A DNA stretch of 64,000 nucleotides from Clostridium sp. MCC353 (GTDB lineage: Bacteria > Bacillota > Clostridia > Lachnospirales > Lachnospiraceae), in the NCBI RefSeq assembly GCF_018785315.1, contig NZ_WQPN01000066.1, positions 62,001 to 126,000 on the forward strand. The letters are read 5' to 3'. A program made the position numbers and the translations under genes. The notes beneath the pieces were generated by a model. The model ran no database searches, was not told the origin of the DNA, and was given only the letters and a program-made list of their open reading frames with translations. Below, piece by piece: positions 50,898 through 59,565 of the stretch. Numbering within the stretch: the stretch's first letter is position 1; the number at the start of each line of letters is the position of its first letter.

Positions 50898-52277
50898 TCA
50901 TGCCTCTCCCCTTGCTCTCTCAGCGTTAATATGGGCCAGCAATTTTTCCCTCAACATCAGAACGGTTCCGGCATACTCCTCCCGGTCTGCCACGTTAAAC
51001 TGCTCCGCAGGATCTTTCCTTAAATCCGCCAGGAACATATCCTCATCTTCTCCGCCCGCTTGTTCCCCGTCGATCCGTATATTCATATCAAACCTGTAAT
51101 CCAAACTGCGGATACAGGATCTCATAGGCCATCCCCTGCCTTCTGTATACAAACCGCATTTTTTATTCGGAAATGTAAAGCTCCCTTTGTCTCCATATCC
51201 GATTGTGGCATACACATATTCCGCAGTTTCTTCCGAAAACAGATCCCTGCCGCGAAACTGCCCGGGGGCCTGTATACCAGCTAAAGAGAACAGGGTTTTG
51301 CCCAAATCCAGGTTTTCACAGATATCTTTTCTTCTTACGCCGGAAGCTAGTTTTTTTCCATAGCTGATAATCAAAGGCACCCGATGGGACCAGCATGCAA
51401 AATTCTGTTTGGCATAACGGTGGTTTTCTCCCAGCATAACCCCATGATCTGCCCCAAATAGAAGGATTGTATCATCCAAAAGGCCCTGTTCCTCCAGCGC
51501 AGAAATAATCATGCCCACCTGGTCATCCACCCAGCGCACCAGACCATAGTAGCAGGCTTTTGCCCGCCTGGCCTCGTTTTCACTCAATCCGTCATTTACA
51601 TTTTCTATGTATTTCTGCTCAAAGCGGCTTAACCTGGCATTCTGCATATCACAGACAGGAAAATCCAGCCAATCATACAGGAAGGCATAATGAGGGAGAG
51701 GGACTACCGGCGTATGGGGCTGAAGCCACGAAATCCGTACCATATAAGGGGCATCCTGTTCTTTCATCCACTGGATGGCATTATGGGTAACTGCATTGGG
51801 AGGATAGGGTATCTCAGGGGGAAATATCCCTCCAATCGGTGACTTGATCCCTTTTGTAGCGATGATATCCGTGCACAGGCCAAGACCGGGCTCTTTGATC
51901 TTACTCCCTTCTGGGTTGTGTACTCCAAACGGCTCCACCCCTTTTGGCAGATGCTGTTTTCCAAAATTGGCCGTCTGATATCCCTGGGCTTTAAAAACCT
52001 GAGGAATCGTTAAAAATCTTTTCTTTTTTGCATAGTTCTCTTTTGCGGCCTCATTATGATATACCCCTGTCGTTTCCGGATAAAGTCCTGTAAGCAGCGA
52101 ATACCGGGAAGGAACACAGACAGGGGAGTTGCAGAAGCAGTTCTCGAACAGGGTCCCGGTTTGCGCCAGCCTGTCCAGATTCGGGGTCTGAATGCCTTTT
52201 GGTGCTCCGGGATAACAGCTCAAAGCATCACAGCGCAGTTCATCGCAGAACATATACACAATATTAGGTTTCCTCAT
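50898..52277 (-). CDS. Cytoplasmic Cys-type sulfatase 1
   Basis: A 459-residue sulfatase of the alkaline phosphatase superfamily. The formylglycine site is Cys54 in SPVCVPSRYSLLTG (C-x-P-S-R), with a metal Asp in YMFCDELRCDA and a second site LFGADHGVMLGENH. The ATG at 52277 follows AGGAGAGATC. There is no signal peptide, so it should act in the cytoplasm. The matching maturase (anSME) is not in the window. It follows the GH3 gene on the operon. The sulfated substrate is unknown. Confidence 0.9.
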   Translation of the reverse strand: MRKPNIVYMFCDELRCDALSCYPGAPKGIQTPNLDRLAQTGTLFENCFCNSPVCVPSRYSLLTGLYPETTGVYHNEAAKENYAKKKRFLTIPQVFKAQGYQTANFGKQHLPKGVEPFGVHNPEGSKIKEPGLGLCTDIIATKGIKSPIGGIFPPEIPYPPNAVTHNAIQWMKEQDAPYMVRISWLQPHTPVVPLPHYAFLYDWLDFPVCDMQNARLSRFEQKYIENVNDGLSENEARRAKACYYGLVRWVDDQVGMIISALEEQGLLDDTILLFGADHGVMLGENHRYAKQNFACWSHRVPLIISYGKKLASGVRRKDICENLDLGKTLFSLAGIQAPGQFRGRDLFSEETAEYVYATIGYGDKGSFTFPNKKCGLYTEGRGWPMRSCIRSLDYRFDMNIRIDGEQAGGEDEDMFLADLRKDPAEQFNVADREEYAGTVLMLREKLLAHINAERARGEA

Positions 52278-52323
52278 GTGATCTCTCCTTCTATAAAAGG
52301 GATCATCTGCAGCCCCCCTCCTT

Positions 52324-54042
52324 TTACCTGGCATAATTGCTGACCGGCATCTCTCCCCGGGGGTCTATTTCCCCAAACAGGGCGCCGGCTGCCACCTCTA
52401 TATTGCGCACAGTTGTGGTGAATGTTACTATTACGGTATCCGCATTGTTCGGAATCGTCAGCTCATACGGAGTGTTGGTAATTAAAATAATATTTTTTCC
52501 TTGTATGGCGGCCAGCTCCCGGATCTTTTCCGTATTTGATTTTCTTCCCCTGGTAAAGTAGTTTGTTACAATCACAGTATCAAAATCTGCCAGCTTCTTA
52601 TTAATCCGTTCCAAATCTTCCTGGTCAAACGTATAGTCCGTCTCCAGATAAGTGATATTCCGGTTGTATTTTGTACAGTTGTTAAAAAGAATTCCCGGAT
52701 AACAGGAGAGATTTACAAACCTGCTCAGATCCGCCTGTTCGATCAACAGGATTTTCTCTTCCTTAGAAAGCGGAAGTAACTGTTTACGGTTTCTAGCCAC
52801 CAAAACGGACTTGAGCGCCGCTTCCTTTGAGAGCTTCACTATCTGCGGGTCTTTTAAAACCTGGTCCGGTTCCTCATAATCCTGCTTAGAGGGATAGAAC
52901 AGGCCGTACCTGTATTTTAAATCCAATACACGATAGACTTTACGATCCAGTTCCTCCATGGTAATCCGCCCTTCCCGTACAAAGTCCGTAATGGCCGAAA
53001 TCGTCTCTTCAACCAGGCTGCCCTGGGATTTCATGAGCACCAGATCCGCTCCTGCCTCAAGCGCCATAGCGCAGGCCTGTGCAACTCCGTACCGCGATGC
53101 AATTCCGCCCATGGTCATGCTGTCTGTAGTGATTACACCGTTAAACCCCATCTCCTCCCTCAGAAGCCCGGTCAAAATCTTCTTGGACACAGTGGCTATA
53201 CAGTCAGGATCCAAAGCCGGATAAATACTATGGGCAATCATAATACAGGGAATCAAATCTTCTTCAATTAACCGCCGGTAAGGCAGCAGTTCCCGGTTCC
53301 ATAAGGTCTCTTTATCTGCTGTGATGACAGGGACTTCAAAATGTGCATCCACCGGTGAATCGCCCCGTCCCGGAAAATGCTTCGCCGTTGCAATCATTCC
53401 CGCATCCTTAAACCCTCTGCACGCCTGTACGGCATATTCCGCTGCCACCTCAGGGTCATCGGAATAGGATCTTGCATTGATTTCCGGGTTCATGGGATCC
53501 GTATTAACATCCACATTGGGGGAATGCAGACAGGTAAATCCTACTGCCCTGCACTGCAGCCCCACCGCCCTGGATACTTCATATGCAAATCCGCTGTCTC
53601 CAGACGCGCGCACTCCCATGGAACGCGGGAACAACTGTACCTCAGGAAAGCCGCAATTGGCGCTCTCTCCTCCCTCCTGATCGGAAGAAAAATGAAGCGG
53701 GATGCCCAAAGGCCGTTTTCTGGCGGCATCCTGAAGGGATTCCAGGACTTTTTTATATTCCCCTGCGGTACACTGTGGCGCTGGGACACCTTTTTTATAT
53801 CCATTATCATGATTAATTTTCACCACTGTTTTTCCGGTTCTTGGATCCACATAATTAGCGGAAGCCGAACGGCCGTGGGGTGTTAAACGAAATCCCCCGC
53901 AATGGTATTTTTCTATCAGTTCAAATATCCGGGCTGTGGCTACCGTACCGGAAAAACCCAGTGTCAAAAGAGCTCCAACCTTTTGCTCAAGAGTCATTTT
54001 TTCAATCAAATGGATCACATATTTATTTGTTTTCTGCATCAT
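52324..54042 (-). CDS. Family 3 glycoside hydrolase, beta-N-acetylhexosaminidase type
   Basis: A 572-residue enzyme, larger than NagZ because of a C-terminal domain from about 390. It has SSDQEGGES (119-127), KHFPGRGDSPVDAHFEVP with the Asp232-x-His234 pair of the NagZ subgroup, and the nucleophile Asp307 in GVITTDSMTMGG. Members with this His remove N-acetylglucosamine and related sugars. There is no signal peptide. It is placed between two sulfatases, which suggests sequential desulfation and hexosamine removal. Confidence 0.9.
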   Translation of the reverse strand: MMQKTNKYVIHLIEKMTLEQKVGALLTLGFSGTVATARIFELIEKYHCGGFRLTPHGRSASANYVDPRTGKTVVKINHDNGYKKGVPAPQCTAGEYKKVLESLQDAARKRPLGIPLHFSSDQEGGESANCGFPEVQLFPRSMGVRASGDSGFAYEVSRAVGLQCRAVGFTCLHSPNVDVNTDPMNPEINARSYSDDPEVAAEYAVQACRGFKDAGMIATAKHFPGRGDSPVDAHFEVPVITADKETLWNRELLPYRRLIEEDLIPCIMIAHSIYPALDPDCIATVSKKILTGLLREEMGFNGVITTDSMTMGGIASRYGVAQACAMALEAGADLVLMKSQGSLVEETISAITDFVREGRITMEELDRKVYRVLDLKYRYGLFYPSKQDYEEPDQVLKDPQIVKLSKEAALKSVLVARNRKQLLPLSKEEKILLIEQADLSRFVNLSCYPGILFNNCTKYNRNITYLETDYTFDQEDLERINKKLADFDTVIVTNYFTRGRKSNTEKIRELAAIQGKNIILITNTPYELTIPNNADTVIVTFTTTVRNIEVAAGALFGEIDPRGEMPVSNYAR

Positions 54043-54056
54043 ACTCCTCCGTCTCC

Positions 54057-55523
54057 TCAGATTCTATCTAATCCGGTTCTTTCAAATTGGCAGTCCGGGG
54101 CACCATATCGTCTTAACAGCTCCGCCATCTTTTTCATCAATCCATGCTCCAGCTCCGGATCATGGACCGGCCTGGCCTGGCCCGGATCATTTTGTATATC
54201 ATAGATCAAATGGCAGTCGGGCGCATTTTTATGCCTGTGGGATACTGCTTGAATCCGCATCTGGGAAATGCCATGGCTGTGTTCCAGGAATTGTCCAAAC
54301 TCCGCTTTGGCAAGAATTTCCCTCTCCAGAAAATCCTTTGTATTTCTCGGCATCAGGGTATGATGATATACGATGGAGCCCTCCGCAGGCTGGCGGCAAT
54401 AGCTGTATCTGCCGTCGAACAGATTAATATCCTTTCCGAAATACCCATACAGTACCGCATCGTGAAGCTGATCCGTCTGTCCTGATATAAGCGGCACCAA
54501 AGAGGTTCCATGCACTCCGTCCGGTATTTCACCTCCATGCAGATCCATAATTGTGGGCATCAAATCCATAGCAGCGGTTAAGGCCGATATCCTTTTATGG
54601 CAGAACCCAGTTTCCGGAGTACACATAATGAGCGGAATATGAACCAGCTCCTGGTAATCAAACATATAGTTTTTAGCCCAATAACCGTGTTCTCCCAAAA
54701 GATGCCCATGGTCAGTGGTTAAAATCAGAACCGTATCCTTCCACAAATCCAGTTCATCCATTTTGTCCAGGAATTTTCCAAGCCAGAAATCCGCCATAGT
54801 CAAAACCCCCGCATAGCTCTTGCGTATATGCTCAACGGCCTCGGCCCCTTCCTTTACTTCCCGGTAAGGCGGCCAGTCAAAATGATATGGTTCTTCCCAT
54901 GTGTCCTGATATAAATCCCTGTATTTCTTTGGACAGACAAATGGTTCATGAGGGTCAAATACTTCCAGATGAAGATGCCAGTTATCTTCCCGGAAGTTAT
55001 TATCTAAAAACTCCATTCCCCTCATAAAACATCTGGGTGTTGGGTATTCCTCCTCATCTTCCAAATCCGTAAATTTCCTGTTCACCCAGTACGGCCTCCG
55101 GTTCTTGCCTATAAATTCCGGCAGCTCCGGTTCTTTGACCAGTGGATGCCACTGGTCTCCTTCCTGTCCCCGTTCAAACTCCCAGGAATCAAATAATGTG
55201 TGGTATGCTTCTCCGCCGCTGTGAAAATAATGATAATGATCAGTCACCATATGGCTGTACACGCCTTTCTGCCTGCGCAGTTCCACAGGCAGGCAGTCAT
55301 CCCAGGGCTCAATTGGCCCCCAAGGCGCTTCCAGAAAACAAAGCCGCCCTGTCATCATCTCCCTGCGGGCCGGCATACAGGGAAGGGAACCGGCATAGTG
55401 ATTATCAAACACCACTCCTCTCTCCGCCAGCCTGTCCAGGTTAGGTGTATTTACTTTTGGAAATCCATAAGAGTTTAAATAATGTCTGTTCAGTGAATCC
55501 ATAACAATGAAGATGGTTTTCAT
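54057..55523 (-). CDS. Cytoplasmic Cys-type sulfatase 2
   Basis: A 488-residue sulfatase. The formylglycine Cys49 lies in GSLPCMPARREMMTGR (C-x-P-A-R, Ala where Ser is more common). The metal site includes Asp9 (IVMDSLNRHYL) and LTTDHGHLLGEHGYWAKN. It starts directly with the catalytic fold, so no export signal exists. Only distantly similar to sulfatase 1, it probably acts on a different sulfate position or sugar. It lies 11 bases after the permease gene. Confidence 0.9.
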   Translation of the reverse strand: MKTIFIVMDSLNRHYLNSYGFPKVNTPNLDRLAERGVVFDNHYAGSLPCMPARREMMTGRLCFLEAPWGPIEPWDDCLPVELRRQKGVYSHMVTDHYHYFHSGGEAYHTLFDSWEFERGQEGDQWHPLVKEPELPEFIGKNRRPYWVNRKFTDLEDEEEYPTPRCFMRGMEFLDNNFREDNWHLHLEVFDPHEPFVCPKKYRDLYQDTWEEPYHFDWPPYREVKEGAEAVEHIRKSYAGVLTMADFWLGKFLDKMDELDLWKDTVLILTTDHGHLLGEHGYWAKNYMFDYQELVHIPLIMCTPETGFCHKRISALTAAMDLMPTIMDLHGGEIPDGVHGTSLVPLISGQTDQLHDAVLYGYFGKDINLFDGRYSYCRQPAEGSIVYHHTLMPRNTKDFLEREILAKAEFGQFLEHSHGISQMRIQAVSHRHKNAPDCHLIYDIQNDPGQARPVHDPELEHGLMKKMAELLRRYGAPDCQFERTGLDRI

Positions 55524-55534
55524 CTAAATTCCTC

Positions 55535-56416
55535 CTATTCTTTGACTGCCCCCACCATGGTTCCCTTGGTGAAATGCCTTTGCAGGAACGGATATACGCA
55601 TAAAATGGGAACCGTTGCAACCACAATTGTCGCGTAGCGTATGCTCTGGGAGATCGCATCCTGGCTTCCCGTATCCCCTCCGATGGCCATGGTAGACATA
55701 TCGTTTTGAAGCAGTATTTCACGCAGAATGACCTGAAGAGGATACAAAGACCGGTCCCTTATGATCGCAGAAGCCCAGAACCAACTGTTCCAAATATGTA
55801 CCCCATAATAGAGTACAATCACTGCAAGCATGGCCTTTGAAAGAGGCAGTATAATCTTGGTAAGAACCGTGATATGCCCCGCCCCGTCAATTCGTGCGGC
55901 TTCAACCAGACTTTCCGGTATGCTGGAAAACGAGGTTCTCAGAATGATCATATTTCTTGTCTGAATCATAAATGGAATGATCAGCCCCCACAGGCTGTTG
56001 GTCAGATGAAGATCCTTTAAATTTAAATAAAACGGAATAATTCCTCCTTCAAAGAACATAGTGAATACAATGAACATCATAATCGGCTTCTTAAACAGCA
56101 CATTTTTTCTGGATAAGAAATATGCGCCTAAAGAAGTCATTATCATATCAAAAATCAGCCCCACCACCAGTATAAATAACGTATTTGCGTAACCCTTTAT
56201 GATCATTGGGTTATTAAACACCTTTTTATATGCATTTACCGTAAAATCCAGCGGGCGCAGCAGTAATCCCGAATGTTTCATTAATGAATTGCTGTCACTG
56301 ACCGATGCCATCACAACATACCATATCGGATAAATACATATAATAATCAGCAGGGATAATATCATATAGTTAAACACCTGGAACCCCCGTTCCCCTTTAG
56401 ATACTTTAATTTTCAT
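55535..56416 (-). CDS. Carbohydrate ABC permease, LplC type
   Basis: A 293-residue permease with six membrane segments. The ABC-contact loop is ESLVEAARIDGAGHITVLTK, and it ends with QRHFTKGTMVGAVKE, typical of LplC/YtcP. It partners the LplB-type permease 13 bases upstream and belongs to the sulfatase operon. Confidence 0.93.
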   Translation of the reverse strand: MKIKVSKGERGFQVFNYMILSLLIIICIYPIWYVVMASVSDSNSLMKHSGLLLRPLDFTVNAYKKVFNNPMIIKGYANTLFILVVGLIFDMIMTSLGAYFLSRKNVLFKKPIMMFIVFTMFFEGGIIPFYLNLKDLHLTNSLWGLIIPFMIQTRNMIILRTSFSSIPESLVEAARIDGAGHITVLTKIILPLSKAMLAVIVLYYGVHIWNSWFWASAIIRDRSLYPLQVILREILLQNDMSTMAIGGDTGSQDAISQSIRYATIVVATVPILCVYPFLQRHFTKGTMVGAVKE

Positions 56417-56429
56417 GCCGGCTGCTCCT

Positions 56430-57347
56430 TTACCATAAACTCGTTTCTGTTAATTTTTTCGATACTCTATTGGCAAAAATAATCAAGATCAGATTAATTG
56501 CTGAATTAAATAACCCGATGGCTGTAGAATAACTCCAGTCCTGCTCCAAAAGCCCGACCCGGTAGACATAGGAAGAGATGATGTCGGCCGTTTCGTAGGT
56601 TGAAGGATTATAGAGCAATATGGTTTTCTCATGCCCCATGCTCATCATCTGGCCGATTTTCATAATTAACATGATAACAATGGTAGGCGTTATGCCCGGT
56701 AGCGTGACATTTAAAAGCTGTTTCCATTTACCGGCTCCGTCAATGGCCGCCGCCTCATATAACTGGCTGTCCACACCGGATAAAGCGGACAGGTAAATAA
56801 TGGATCCCCATCCCACCTGCTGCCAGATCGCTGACGCAATGTAAATGGTCCGGTAGTATTTAGGATTCTGCATCAAAGGAGTGGCTTGACCCCCAAAAAA
56901 CACTATGATGTCGTTAATTACCCCCGTTGTCATGCAGAAATTTGTAATCATACCGGCCACAACGATCATTGAGATAAAATGCGGTAAATAGGTTATTGTC
57001 TGCGTCAGGCTTTTGAACTTTTTATTTTTCACTTCATTCAGCATCAGCGCTAAAATGATGGGCGCCGGGAAACCAAACAACAGATTATAAAAGCTTAGCA
57101 GAACTGTATTCTTAAACAACCTCCCAAAATAAATCCCGTCAAAAAACCTCTTAAAATTATCAAGCCCCACCCATGGACTTTCCGAAAACCCCAGCGCAGG
57201 GGTAAAATCTTTAAATGCAATCAGCGCCCCATACATGGGCTTGTATGCAAAGAGTATGTAAAATAAAACTACCGGTACAACCAGAAGGTACAAAGACTTG
57301 TTCTGCATCCAGTCCTTTTTTATCCTCCGGCCTAATTTGTTCATCAT
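56430..57347 (-). CDS. Carbohydrate ABC permease, LplB type
   Basis: A 305-residue permease, first gene of the sulfated-glycan operon. YILFAYKPMYGALIAFKDF near the start and the loop YEAAAIDGAGKWKQLLNVTL are typical of LplB/YteP. The ATG pair at 57347/57344 follows GAAGGGAG; the longer frame upstream is rejected. No ATPase is encoded in the locus. Six membrane segments are seen. Confidence 0.92.
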   Translation of the reverse strand: MMNKLGRRIKKDWMQNKSLYLLVVPVVLFYILFAYKPMYGALIAFKDFTPALGFSESPWVGLDNFKRFFDGIYFGRLFKNTVLLSFYNLLFGFPAPIILALMLNEVKNKKFKSLTQTITYLPHFISMIVVAGMITNFCMTTGVINDIIVFFGGQATPLMQNPKYYRTIYIASAIWQQVGWGSIIYLSALSGVDSQLYEAAAIDGAGKWKQLLNVTLPGITPTIVIMLIMKIGQMMSMGHEKTILLYNPSTYETADIISSYVYRVGLLEQDWSYSTAIGLFNSAINLILIIFANRVSKKLTETSLW

Positions 57348-57401
57348 GTTTGCTCCCTTCTCCTTCCGCCGAATTTTACTCGGCTTTATTTTGTAATATT
57401 T

Positions 57402-57455
57402 ATTATAGGAGATGGCAAAGAGCATTTATATCGGAAAAAATGTAAAAGCATCGGA
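57402..57455 (-). promoter_or_regulatory. Promoter and direct-repeat activator site of the permease-sulfatase operon
   Basis: On the minus strand the -10 TATAAT is at 57407-57402. The half-sites TCCGATG (57455-57449) and TCCGATA (57435-57429) are 20 bases apart, the same as at 48435-48489. The distance from TCCGATA to the -10 differs by one base between the two places. Confidence 0.65.
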
Positions 57456-57694
57456 TTATTAGTAAAATGTGGTACCGATCTTATTTTCTCAGATGGAAAA
57501 CTGTACTATAAGGCAGGGCGGAACCGATTTATCAACAGAATCCCTTACCGCCGCATTATATGCGATACGCAGTGCGATCCTGCCCGAAGGGCTTTTTATT
57601 CAATAGGAGCACTTTCCTTTTGAATAAAAAAACGGATCAATATGCACAATAGCTACATATTGATCCGAGCTTTTATCTGATATCTCAAAATACA
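57456..57694. other. Non-coding spacer with possible gene debris
   Basis: Between the permease-operon control site and the GGDEF relic no intact gene is seen. A plus-strand stretch around 57500-57590 (YYKAGRNRFINRIPYRRIIC) could be debris of a mobile-element protein, but I cannot identify it. The terminator at 57633-57667 lies at its right end. Confidence 0.4.
57633..57667 (-). terminator. Terminator after the GGDEF relic
   Basis: CGGATCAATATG and CATATTGATCCG form a perfect 12-base stem. On the minus strand TTTTTTTATTC follows. It is well preserved although the gene it served is broken. Confidence 0.85.
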
Positions 57695-58114
57695 TTAATG
57701 CTCAAACTTCTTTTGCCTTCTCTTATCCTCATACATCCTATAATCTGCCCGGTTAACGCCCGGTCACCAGCACTGTGCCCCAGTTTGTCATTGATCTGTT
57801 TTAAATTATTTAAGTCAAACATCATGCAGGCGATTCTTGGAGTGCTTCCGGTTTCACGTTTCTGTCGTTCTAAGCGGTTTACCAGCAGCTCCGGATATGC
57901 TGCAAAAAAACGAGGCCAAAGTAAATCAGAATCGTGGCCCCCCCATCTCCGTCCGGTCTGACTGCGCCACTTCCACCAAATCGTGATACTTCATGAAATA
58001 ATCTTTTCCTATCAATAAGATTATAGAAAACACGCCAATGGTTACAGCCACGGAAACAATTTCCGCTTTCTGGGAGGTAAGCATTCCAATATACCTTCCA
58101 ATTGAAGTTACCAT
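57695..58114 (-). pseudogene. Decayed membrane diguanylate cyclase (GGDEF) gene
   Basis: The minus strand starts MVTSIGRYIGMLTSQKAEIV with a membrane segment (SVAVTIGVFSIILLIG). At a run of seven G near 57937 the frame breaks; with six G it would continue GGHDSDLLWPRFFAAYPELL and then ACMMFDLNNLKQINDKLGHS and AGDRAL, the start of a GGDEF domain. The next bases jump to the very end of such a protein in another frame: ADYRMYEDKRRQKKFEH and TAA at 57695. The GGDEF active site itself is therefore deleted. Two independent lesions make this a clear pseudogene. Confidence 0.85.
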
Positions 58115-58318
58115 GCTTATTAGTCCTTAAAATGCAAAATATAAAAAATGTGCTATGATCTCTATAACAGTGATACCTATAAAAAAGTTAGTGCTCAATA
58201 GGATCAGCCATAGATGAGAGAAATCCACTGCATCACACATAGCTAATAAACCGGAGAGTAAAAAGAATAAGTGTGAAGAACTAATTTCCGGAAGAGTTGA
58301 ATATGGAGAGGTGATCCC
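58115..58318. other. Spacer before the small coiled-coil gene
   Basis: About 200 AT-rich bases, divergent between the GGDEF relic and the small gene. Likely promoters of both lie here. Nothing else is recognisable. Confidence 0.4.
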
Positions 58319-58579
58319 ATGACAGACAATGAATTACTATTAGCAATTTCGTGTCTTATGGATAAGAAACTAGCTCCTATCGAAAGAGAATTAAAACAAC
58401 TTAACATCACTCTGGAAAATGACATTTTGCCTCGTTTACAAAACATTGAATCATGCCATACATCAACCTATAACCGCTATCAAAGCAACTCAGACAGAAT
58501 GGAAGCCGCATTTACAGACATAGAACTCATGAAAAAAGTCCTTGCTGAACACAGTGAGAAACTGCAAAAAATCTCATAA
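58319..58579 (+). CDS. 86-residue coiled-coil protein
   Basis: A small cytoplasmic protein, TDNELLLAISCLMDKKLAPI followed by ERELKQLNITLENDILPRL, and a helical tail ending in HSEKLQKIS. GGAGAGGTGATCCC precedes the ATG. The layout (short LL-x-AI helix, a hinge around DKKLAPI, then heptads) resembles the start of the repeat protein at 45663-46187, which has LQAIKNLMEESLNPVNDRL. They may belong to one family of small Lachnospiraceae coiled-coil proteins with unknown function. Confidence 0.75.
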   Translation: MTDNELLLAISCLMDKKLAPIERELKQLNITLENDILPRLQNIESCHTSTYNRYQSNSDRMEAAFTDIELMKKVLAEHSEKLQKIS

Positions 58580-58583
58580 CTAC

Positions 58584-58629
58584 AAAAAAGTGTAAAACCC
58601 ACCGTTTCCTCCGGGTCTTACACTTTTTT
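58584..58629 (+). terminator. Bidirectional terminator
   Basis: AAAAAAGTGTAA and TTACACTTTTTT pair, with an inner ACCC / GGGT. It ends the small coiled-coil gene from the left and the cassette 2 operon from the right. Confidence 0.85.
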
Positions 58630-58685
58630 CTATATCCCCCCAGCCATCCTCAGCCGGGGTGATCCATAATAATCTCATTCCACGT

Positions 58686-59555
58686 CTACCCTTTCACCGC
58701 CCCCGATGTCAGTCCATCGATAAACAGCCGGTTAAAGAATATATAAACAAGTATAATCGGTATCAGCGAAATGGTAGTACCCGCCAGCATCAATGTCCAG
58801 GAAGATGCCGCCTCCTCGGTGGCCTTCAGGCCCATAATTCCTACAACCAAAGGCATTCTGGCTTTATTGGACATGGTAAACACCATGGGAAGCAGGTAAT
58901 CGTTCCATGCGAAACGGAATTCCAGAATTCCCAGCGTAGCGATCAGCGGTTTACAGAGGGGGAAGATAATTCTTGTAAATATGCTGAAAAAGGAACATCC
59001 GTCGATTTTGGCCGCATCGTCGATTTCCGTTGAAATGGATCTCATATAGCTCTTAGCCACATATAAATTCGTTACATTGATGCCCAGAACGCGGATGATA
59101 ATAACGCCCCACAGGGATTTGTTAATACCAAAGCCTTTAGCAATCCTGAACAGCGGGTACAAGGTCAAACTTCCCAGGGAAATGAACATGGATGATGTGA
59201 TGAGCACAAACAAAAATTTCTTTCCCGGAAAATGGCCTCTCTCAAACACATAGGCCGATACGGTTATGGAAATGATCGTTCCGATTACGATCGGAACCGC
59301 CATAGCGATACTGTTCCATGTATACTGGGCGAAATTCGCATTTTCCCAGGCATTTACGTAGTTGGATATCTGAAATTCCTCCGGTATTACTTTATGGGCA
59401 TTGGTGAGCAGCTCCGCATTGGACTTAAATGAACCGAAAAATGTGTAGATCAATGGGAACATGGTAAAAACCATAATAAACGCTATGACAAGATAGATAA
59501 TAATTTTACCGATTACGGCTCTCGTACTTTTTGAACGCAGTTTCGTATCCTTCAT
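58686..59555 (-). CDS. Carbohydrate ABC permease, MalG type (cassette 2)
   Basis: A 289-residue permease with six membrane segments. The contact loop is EIDDAAKIDGCSFFSIFTRI and it ends NRLFIDGLTSGAVKG. It is the last gene of cassette 2, 10 bases after its MalF-type partner. Confidence 0.93.
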   Translation of the reverse strand: MKDTKLRSKSTRAVIGKIIIYLVIAFIMVFTMFPLIYTFFGSFKSNAELLTNAHKVIPEEFQISNYVNAWENANFAQYTWNSIAMAVPIVIGTIISITVSAYVFERGHFPGKKFLFVLITSSMFISLGSLTLYPLFRIAKGFGINKSLWGVIIIRVLGINVTNLYVAKSYMRSISTEIDDAAKIDGCSFFSIFTRIIFPLCKPLIATLGILEFRFAWNDYLLPMVFTMSNKARMPLVVGIMGLKATEEAASSWTLMLAGTTISLIPIILVYIFFNRLFIDGLTSGAVKG

Positions 59556-59565
59556 TTGAAACCTC

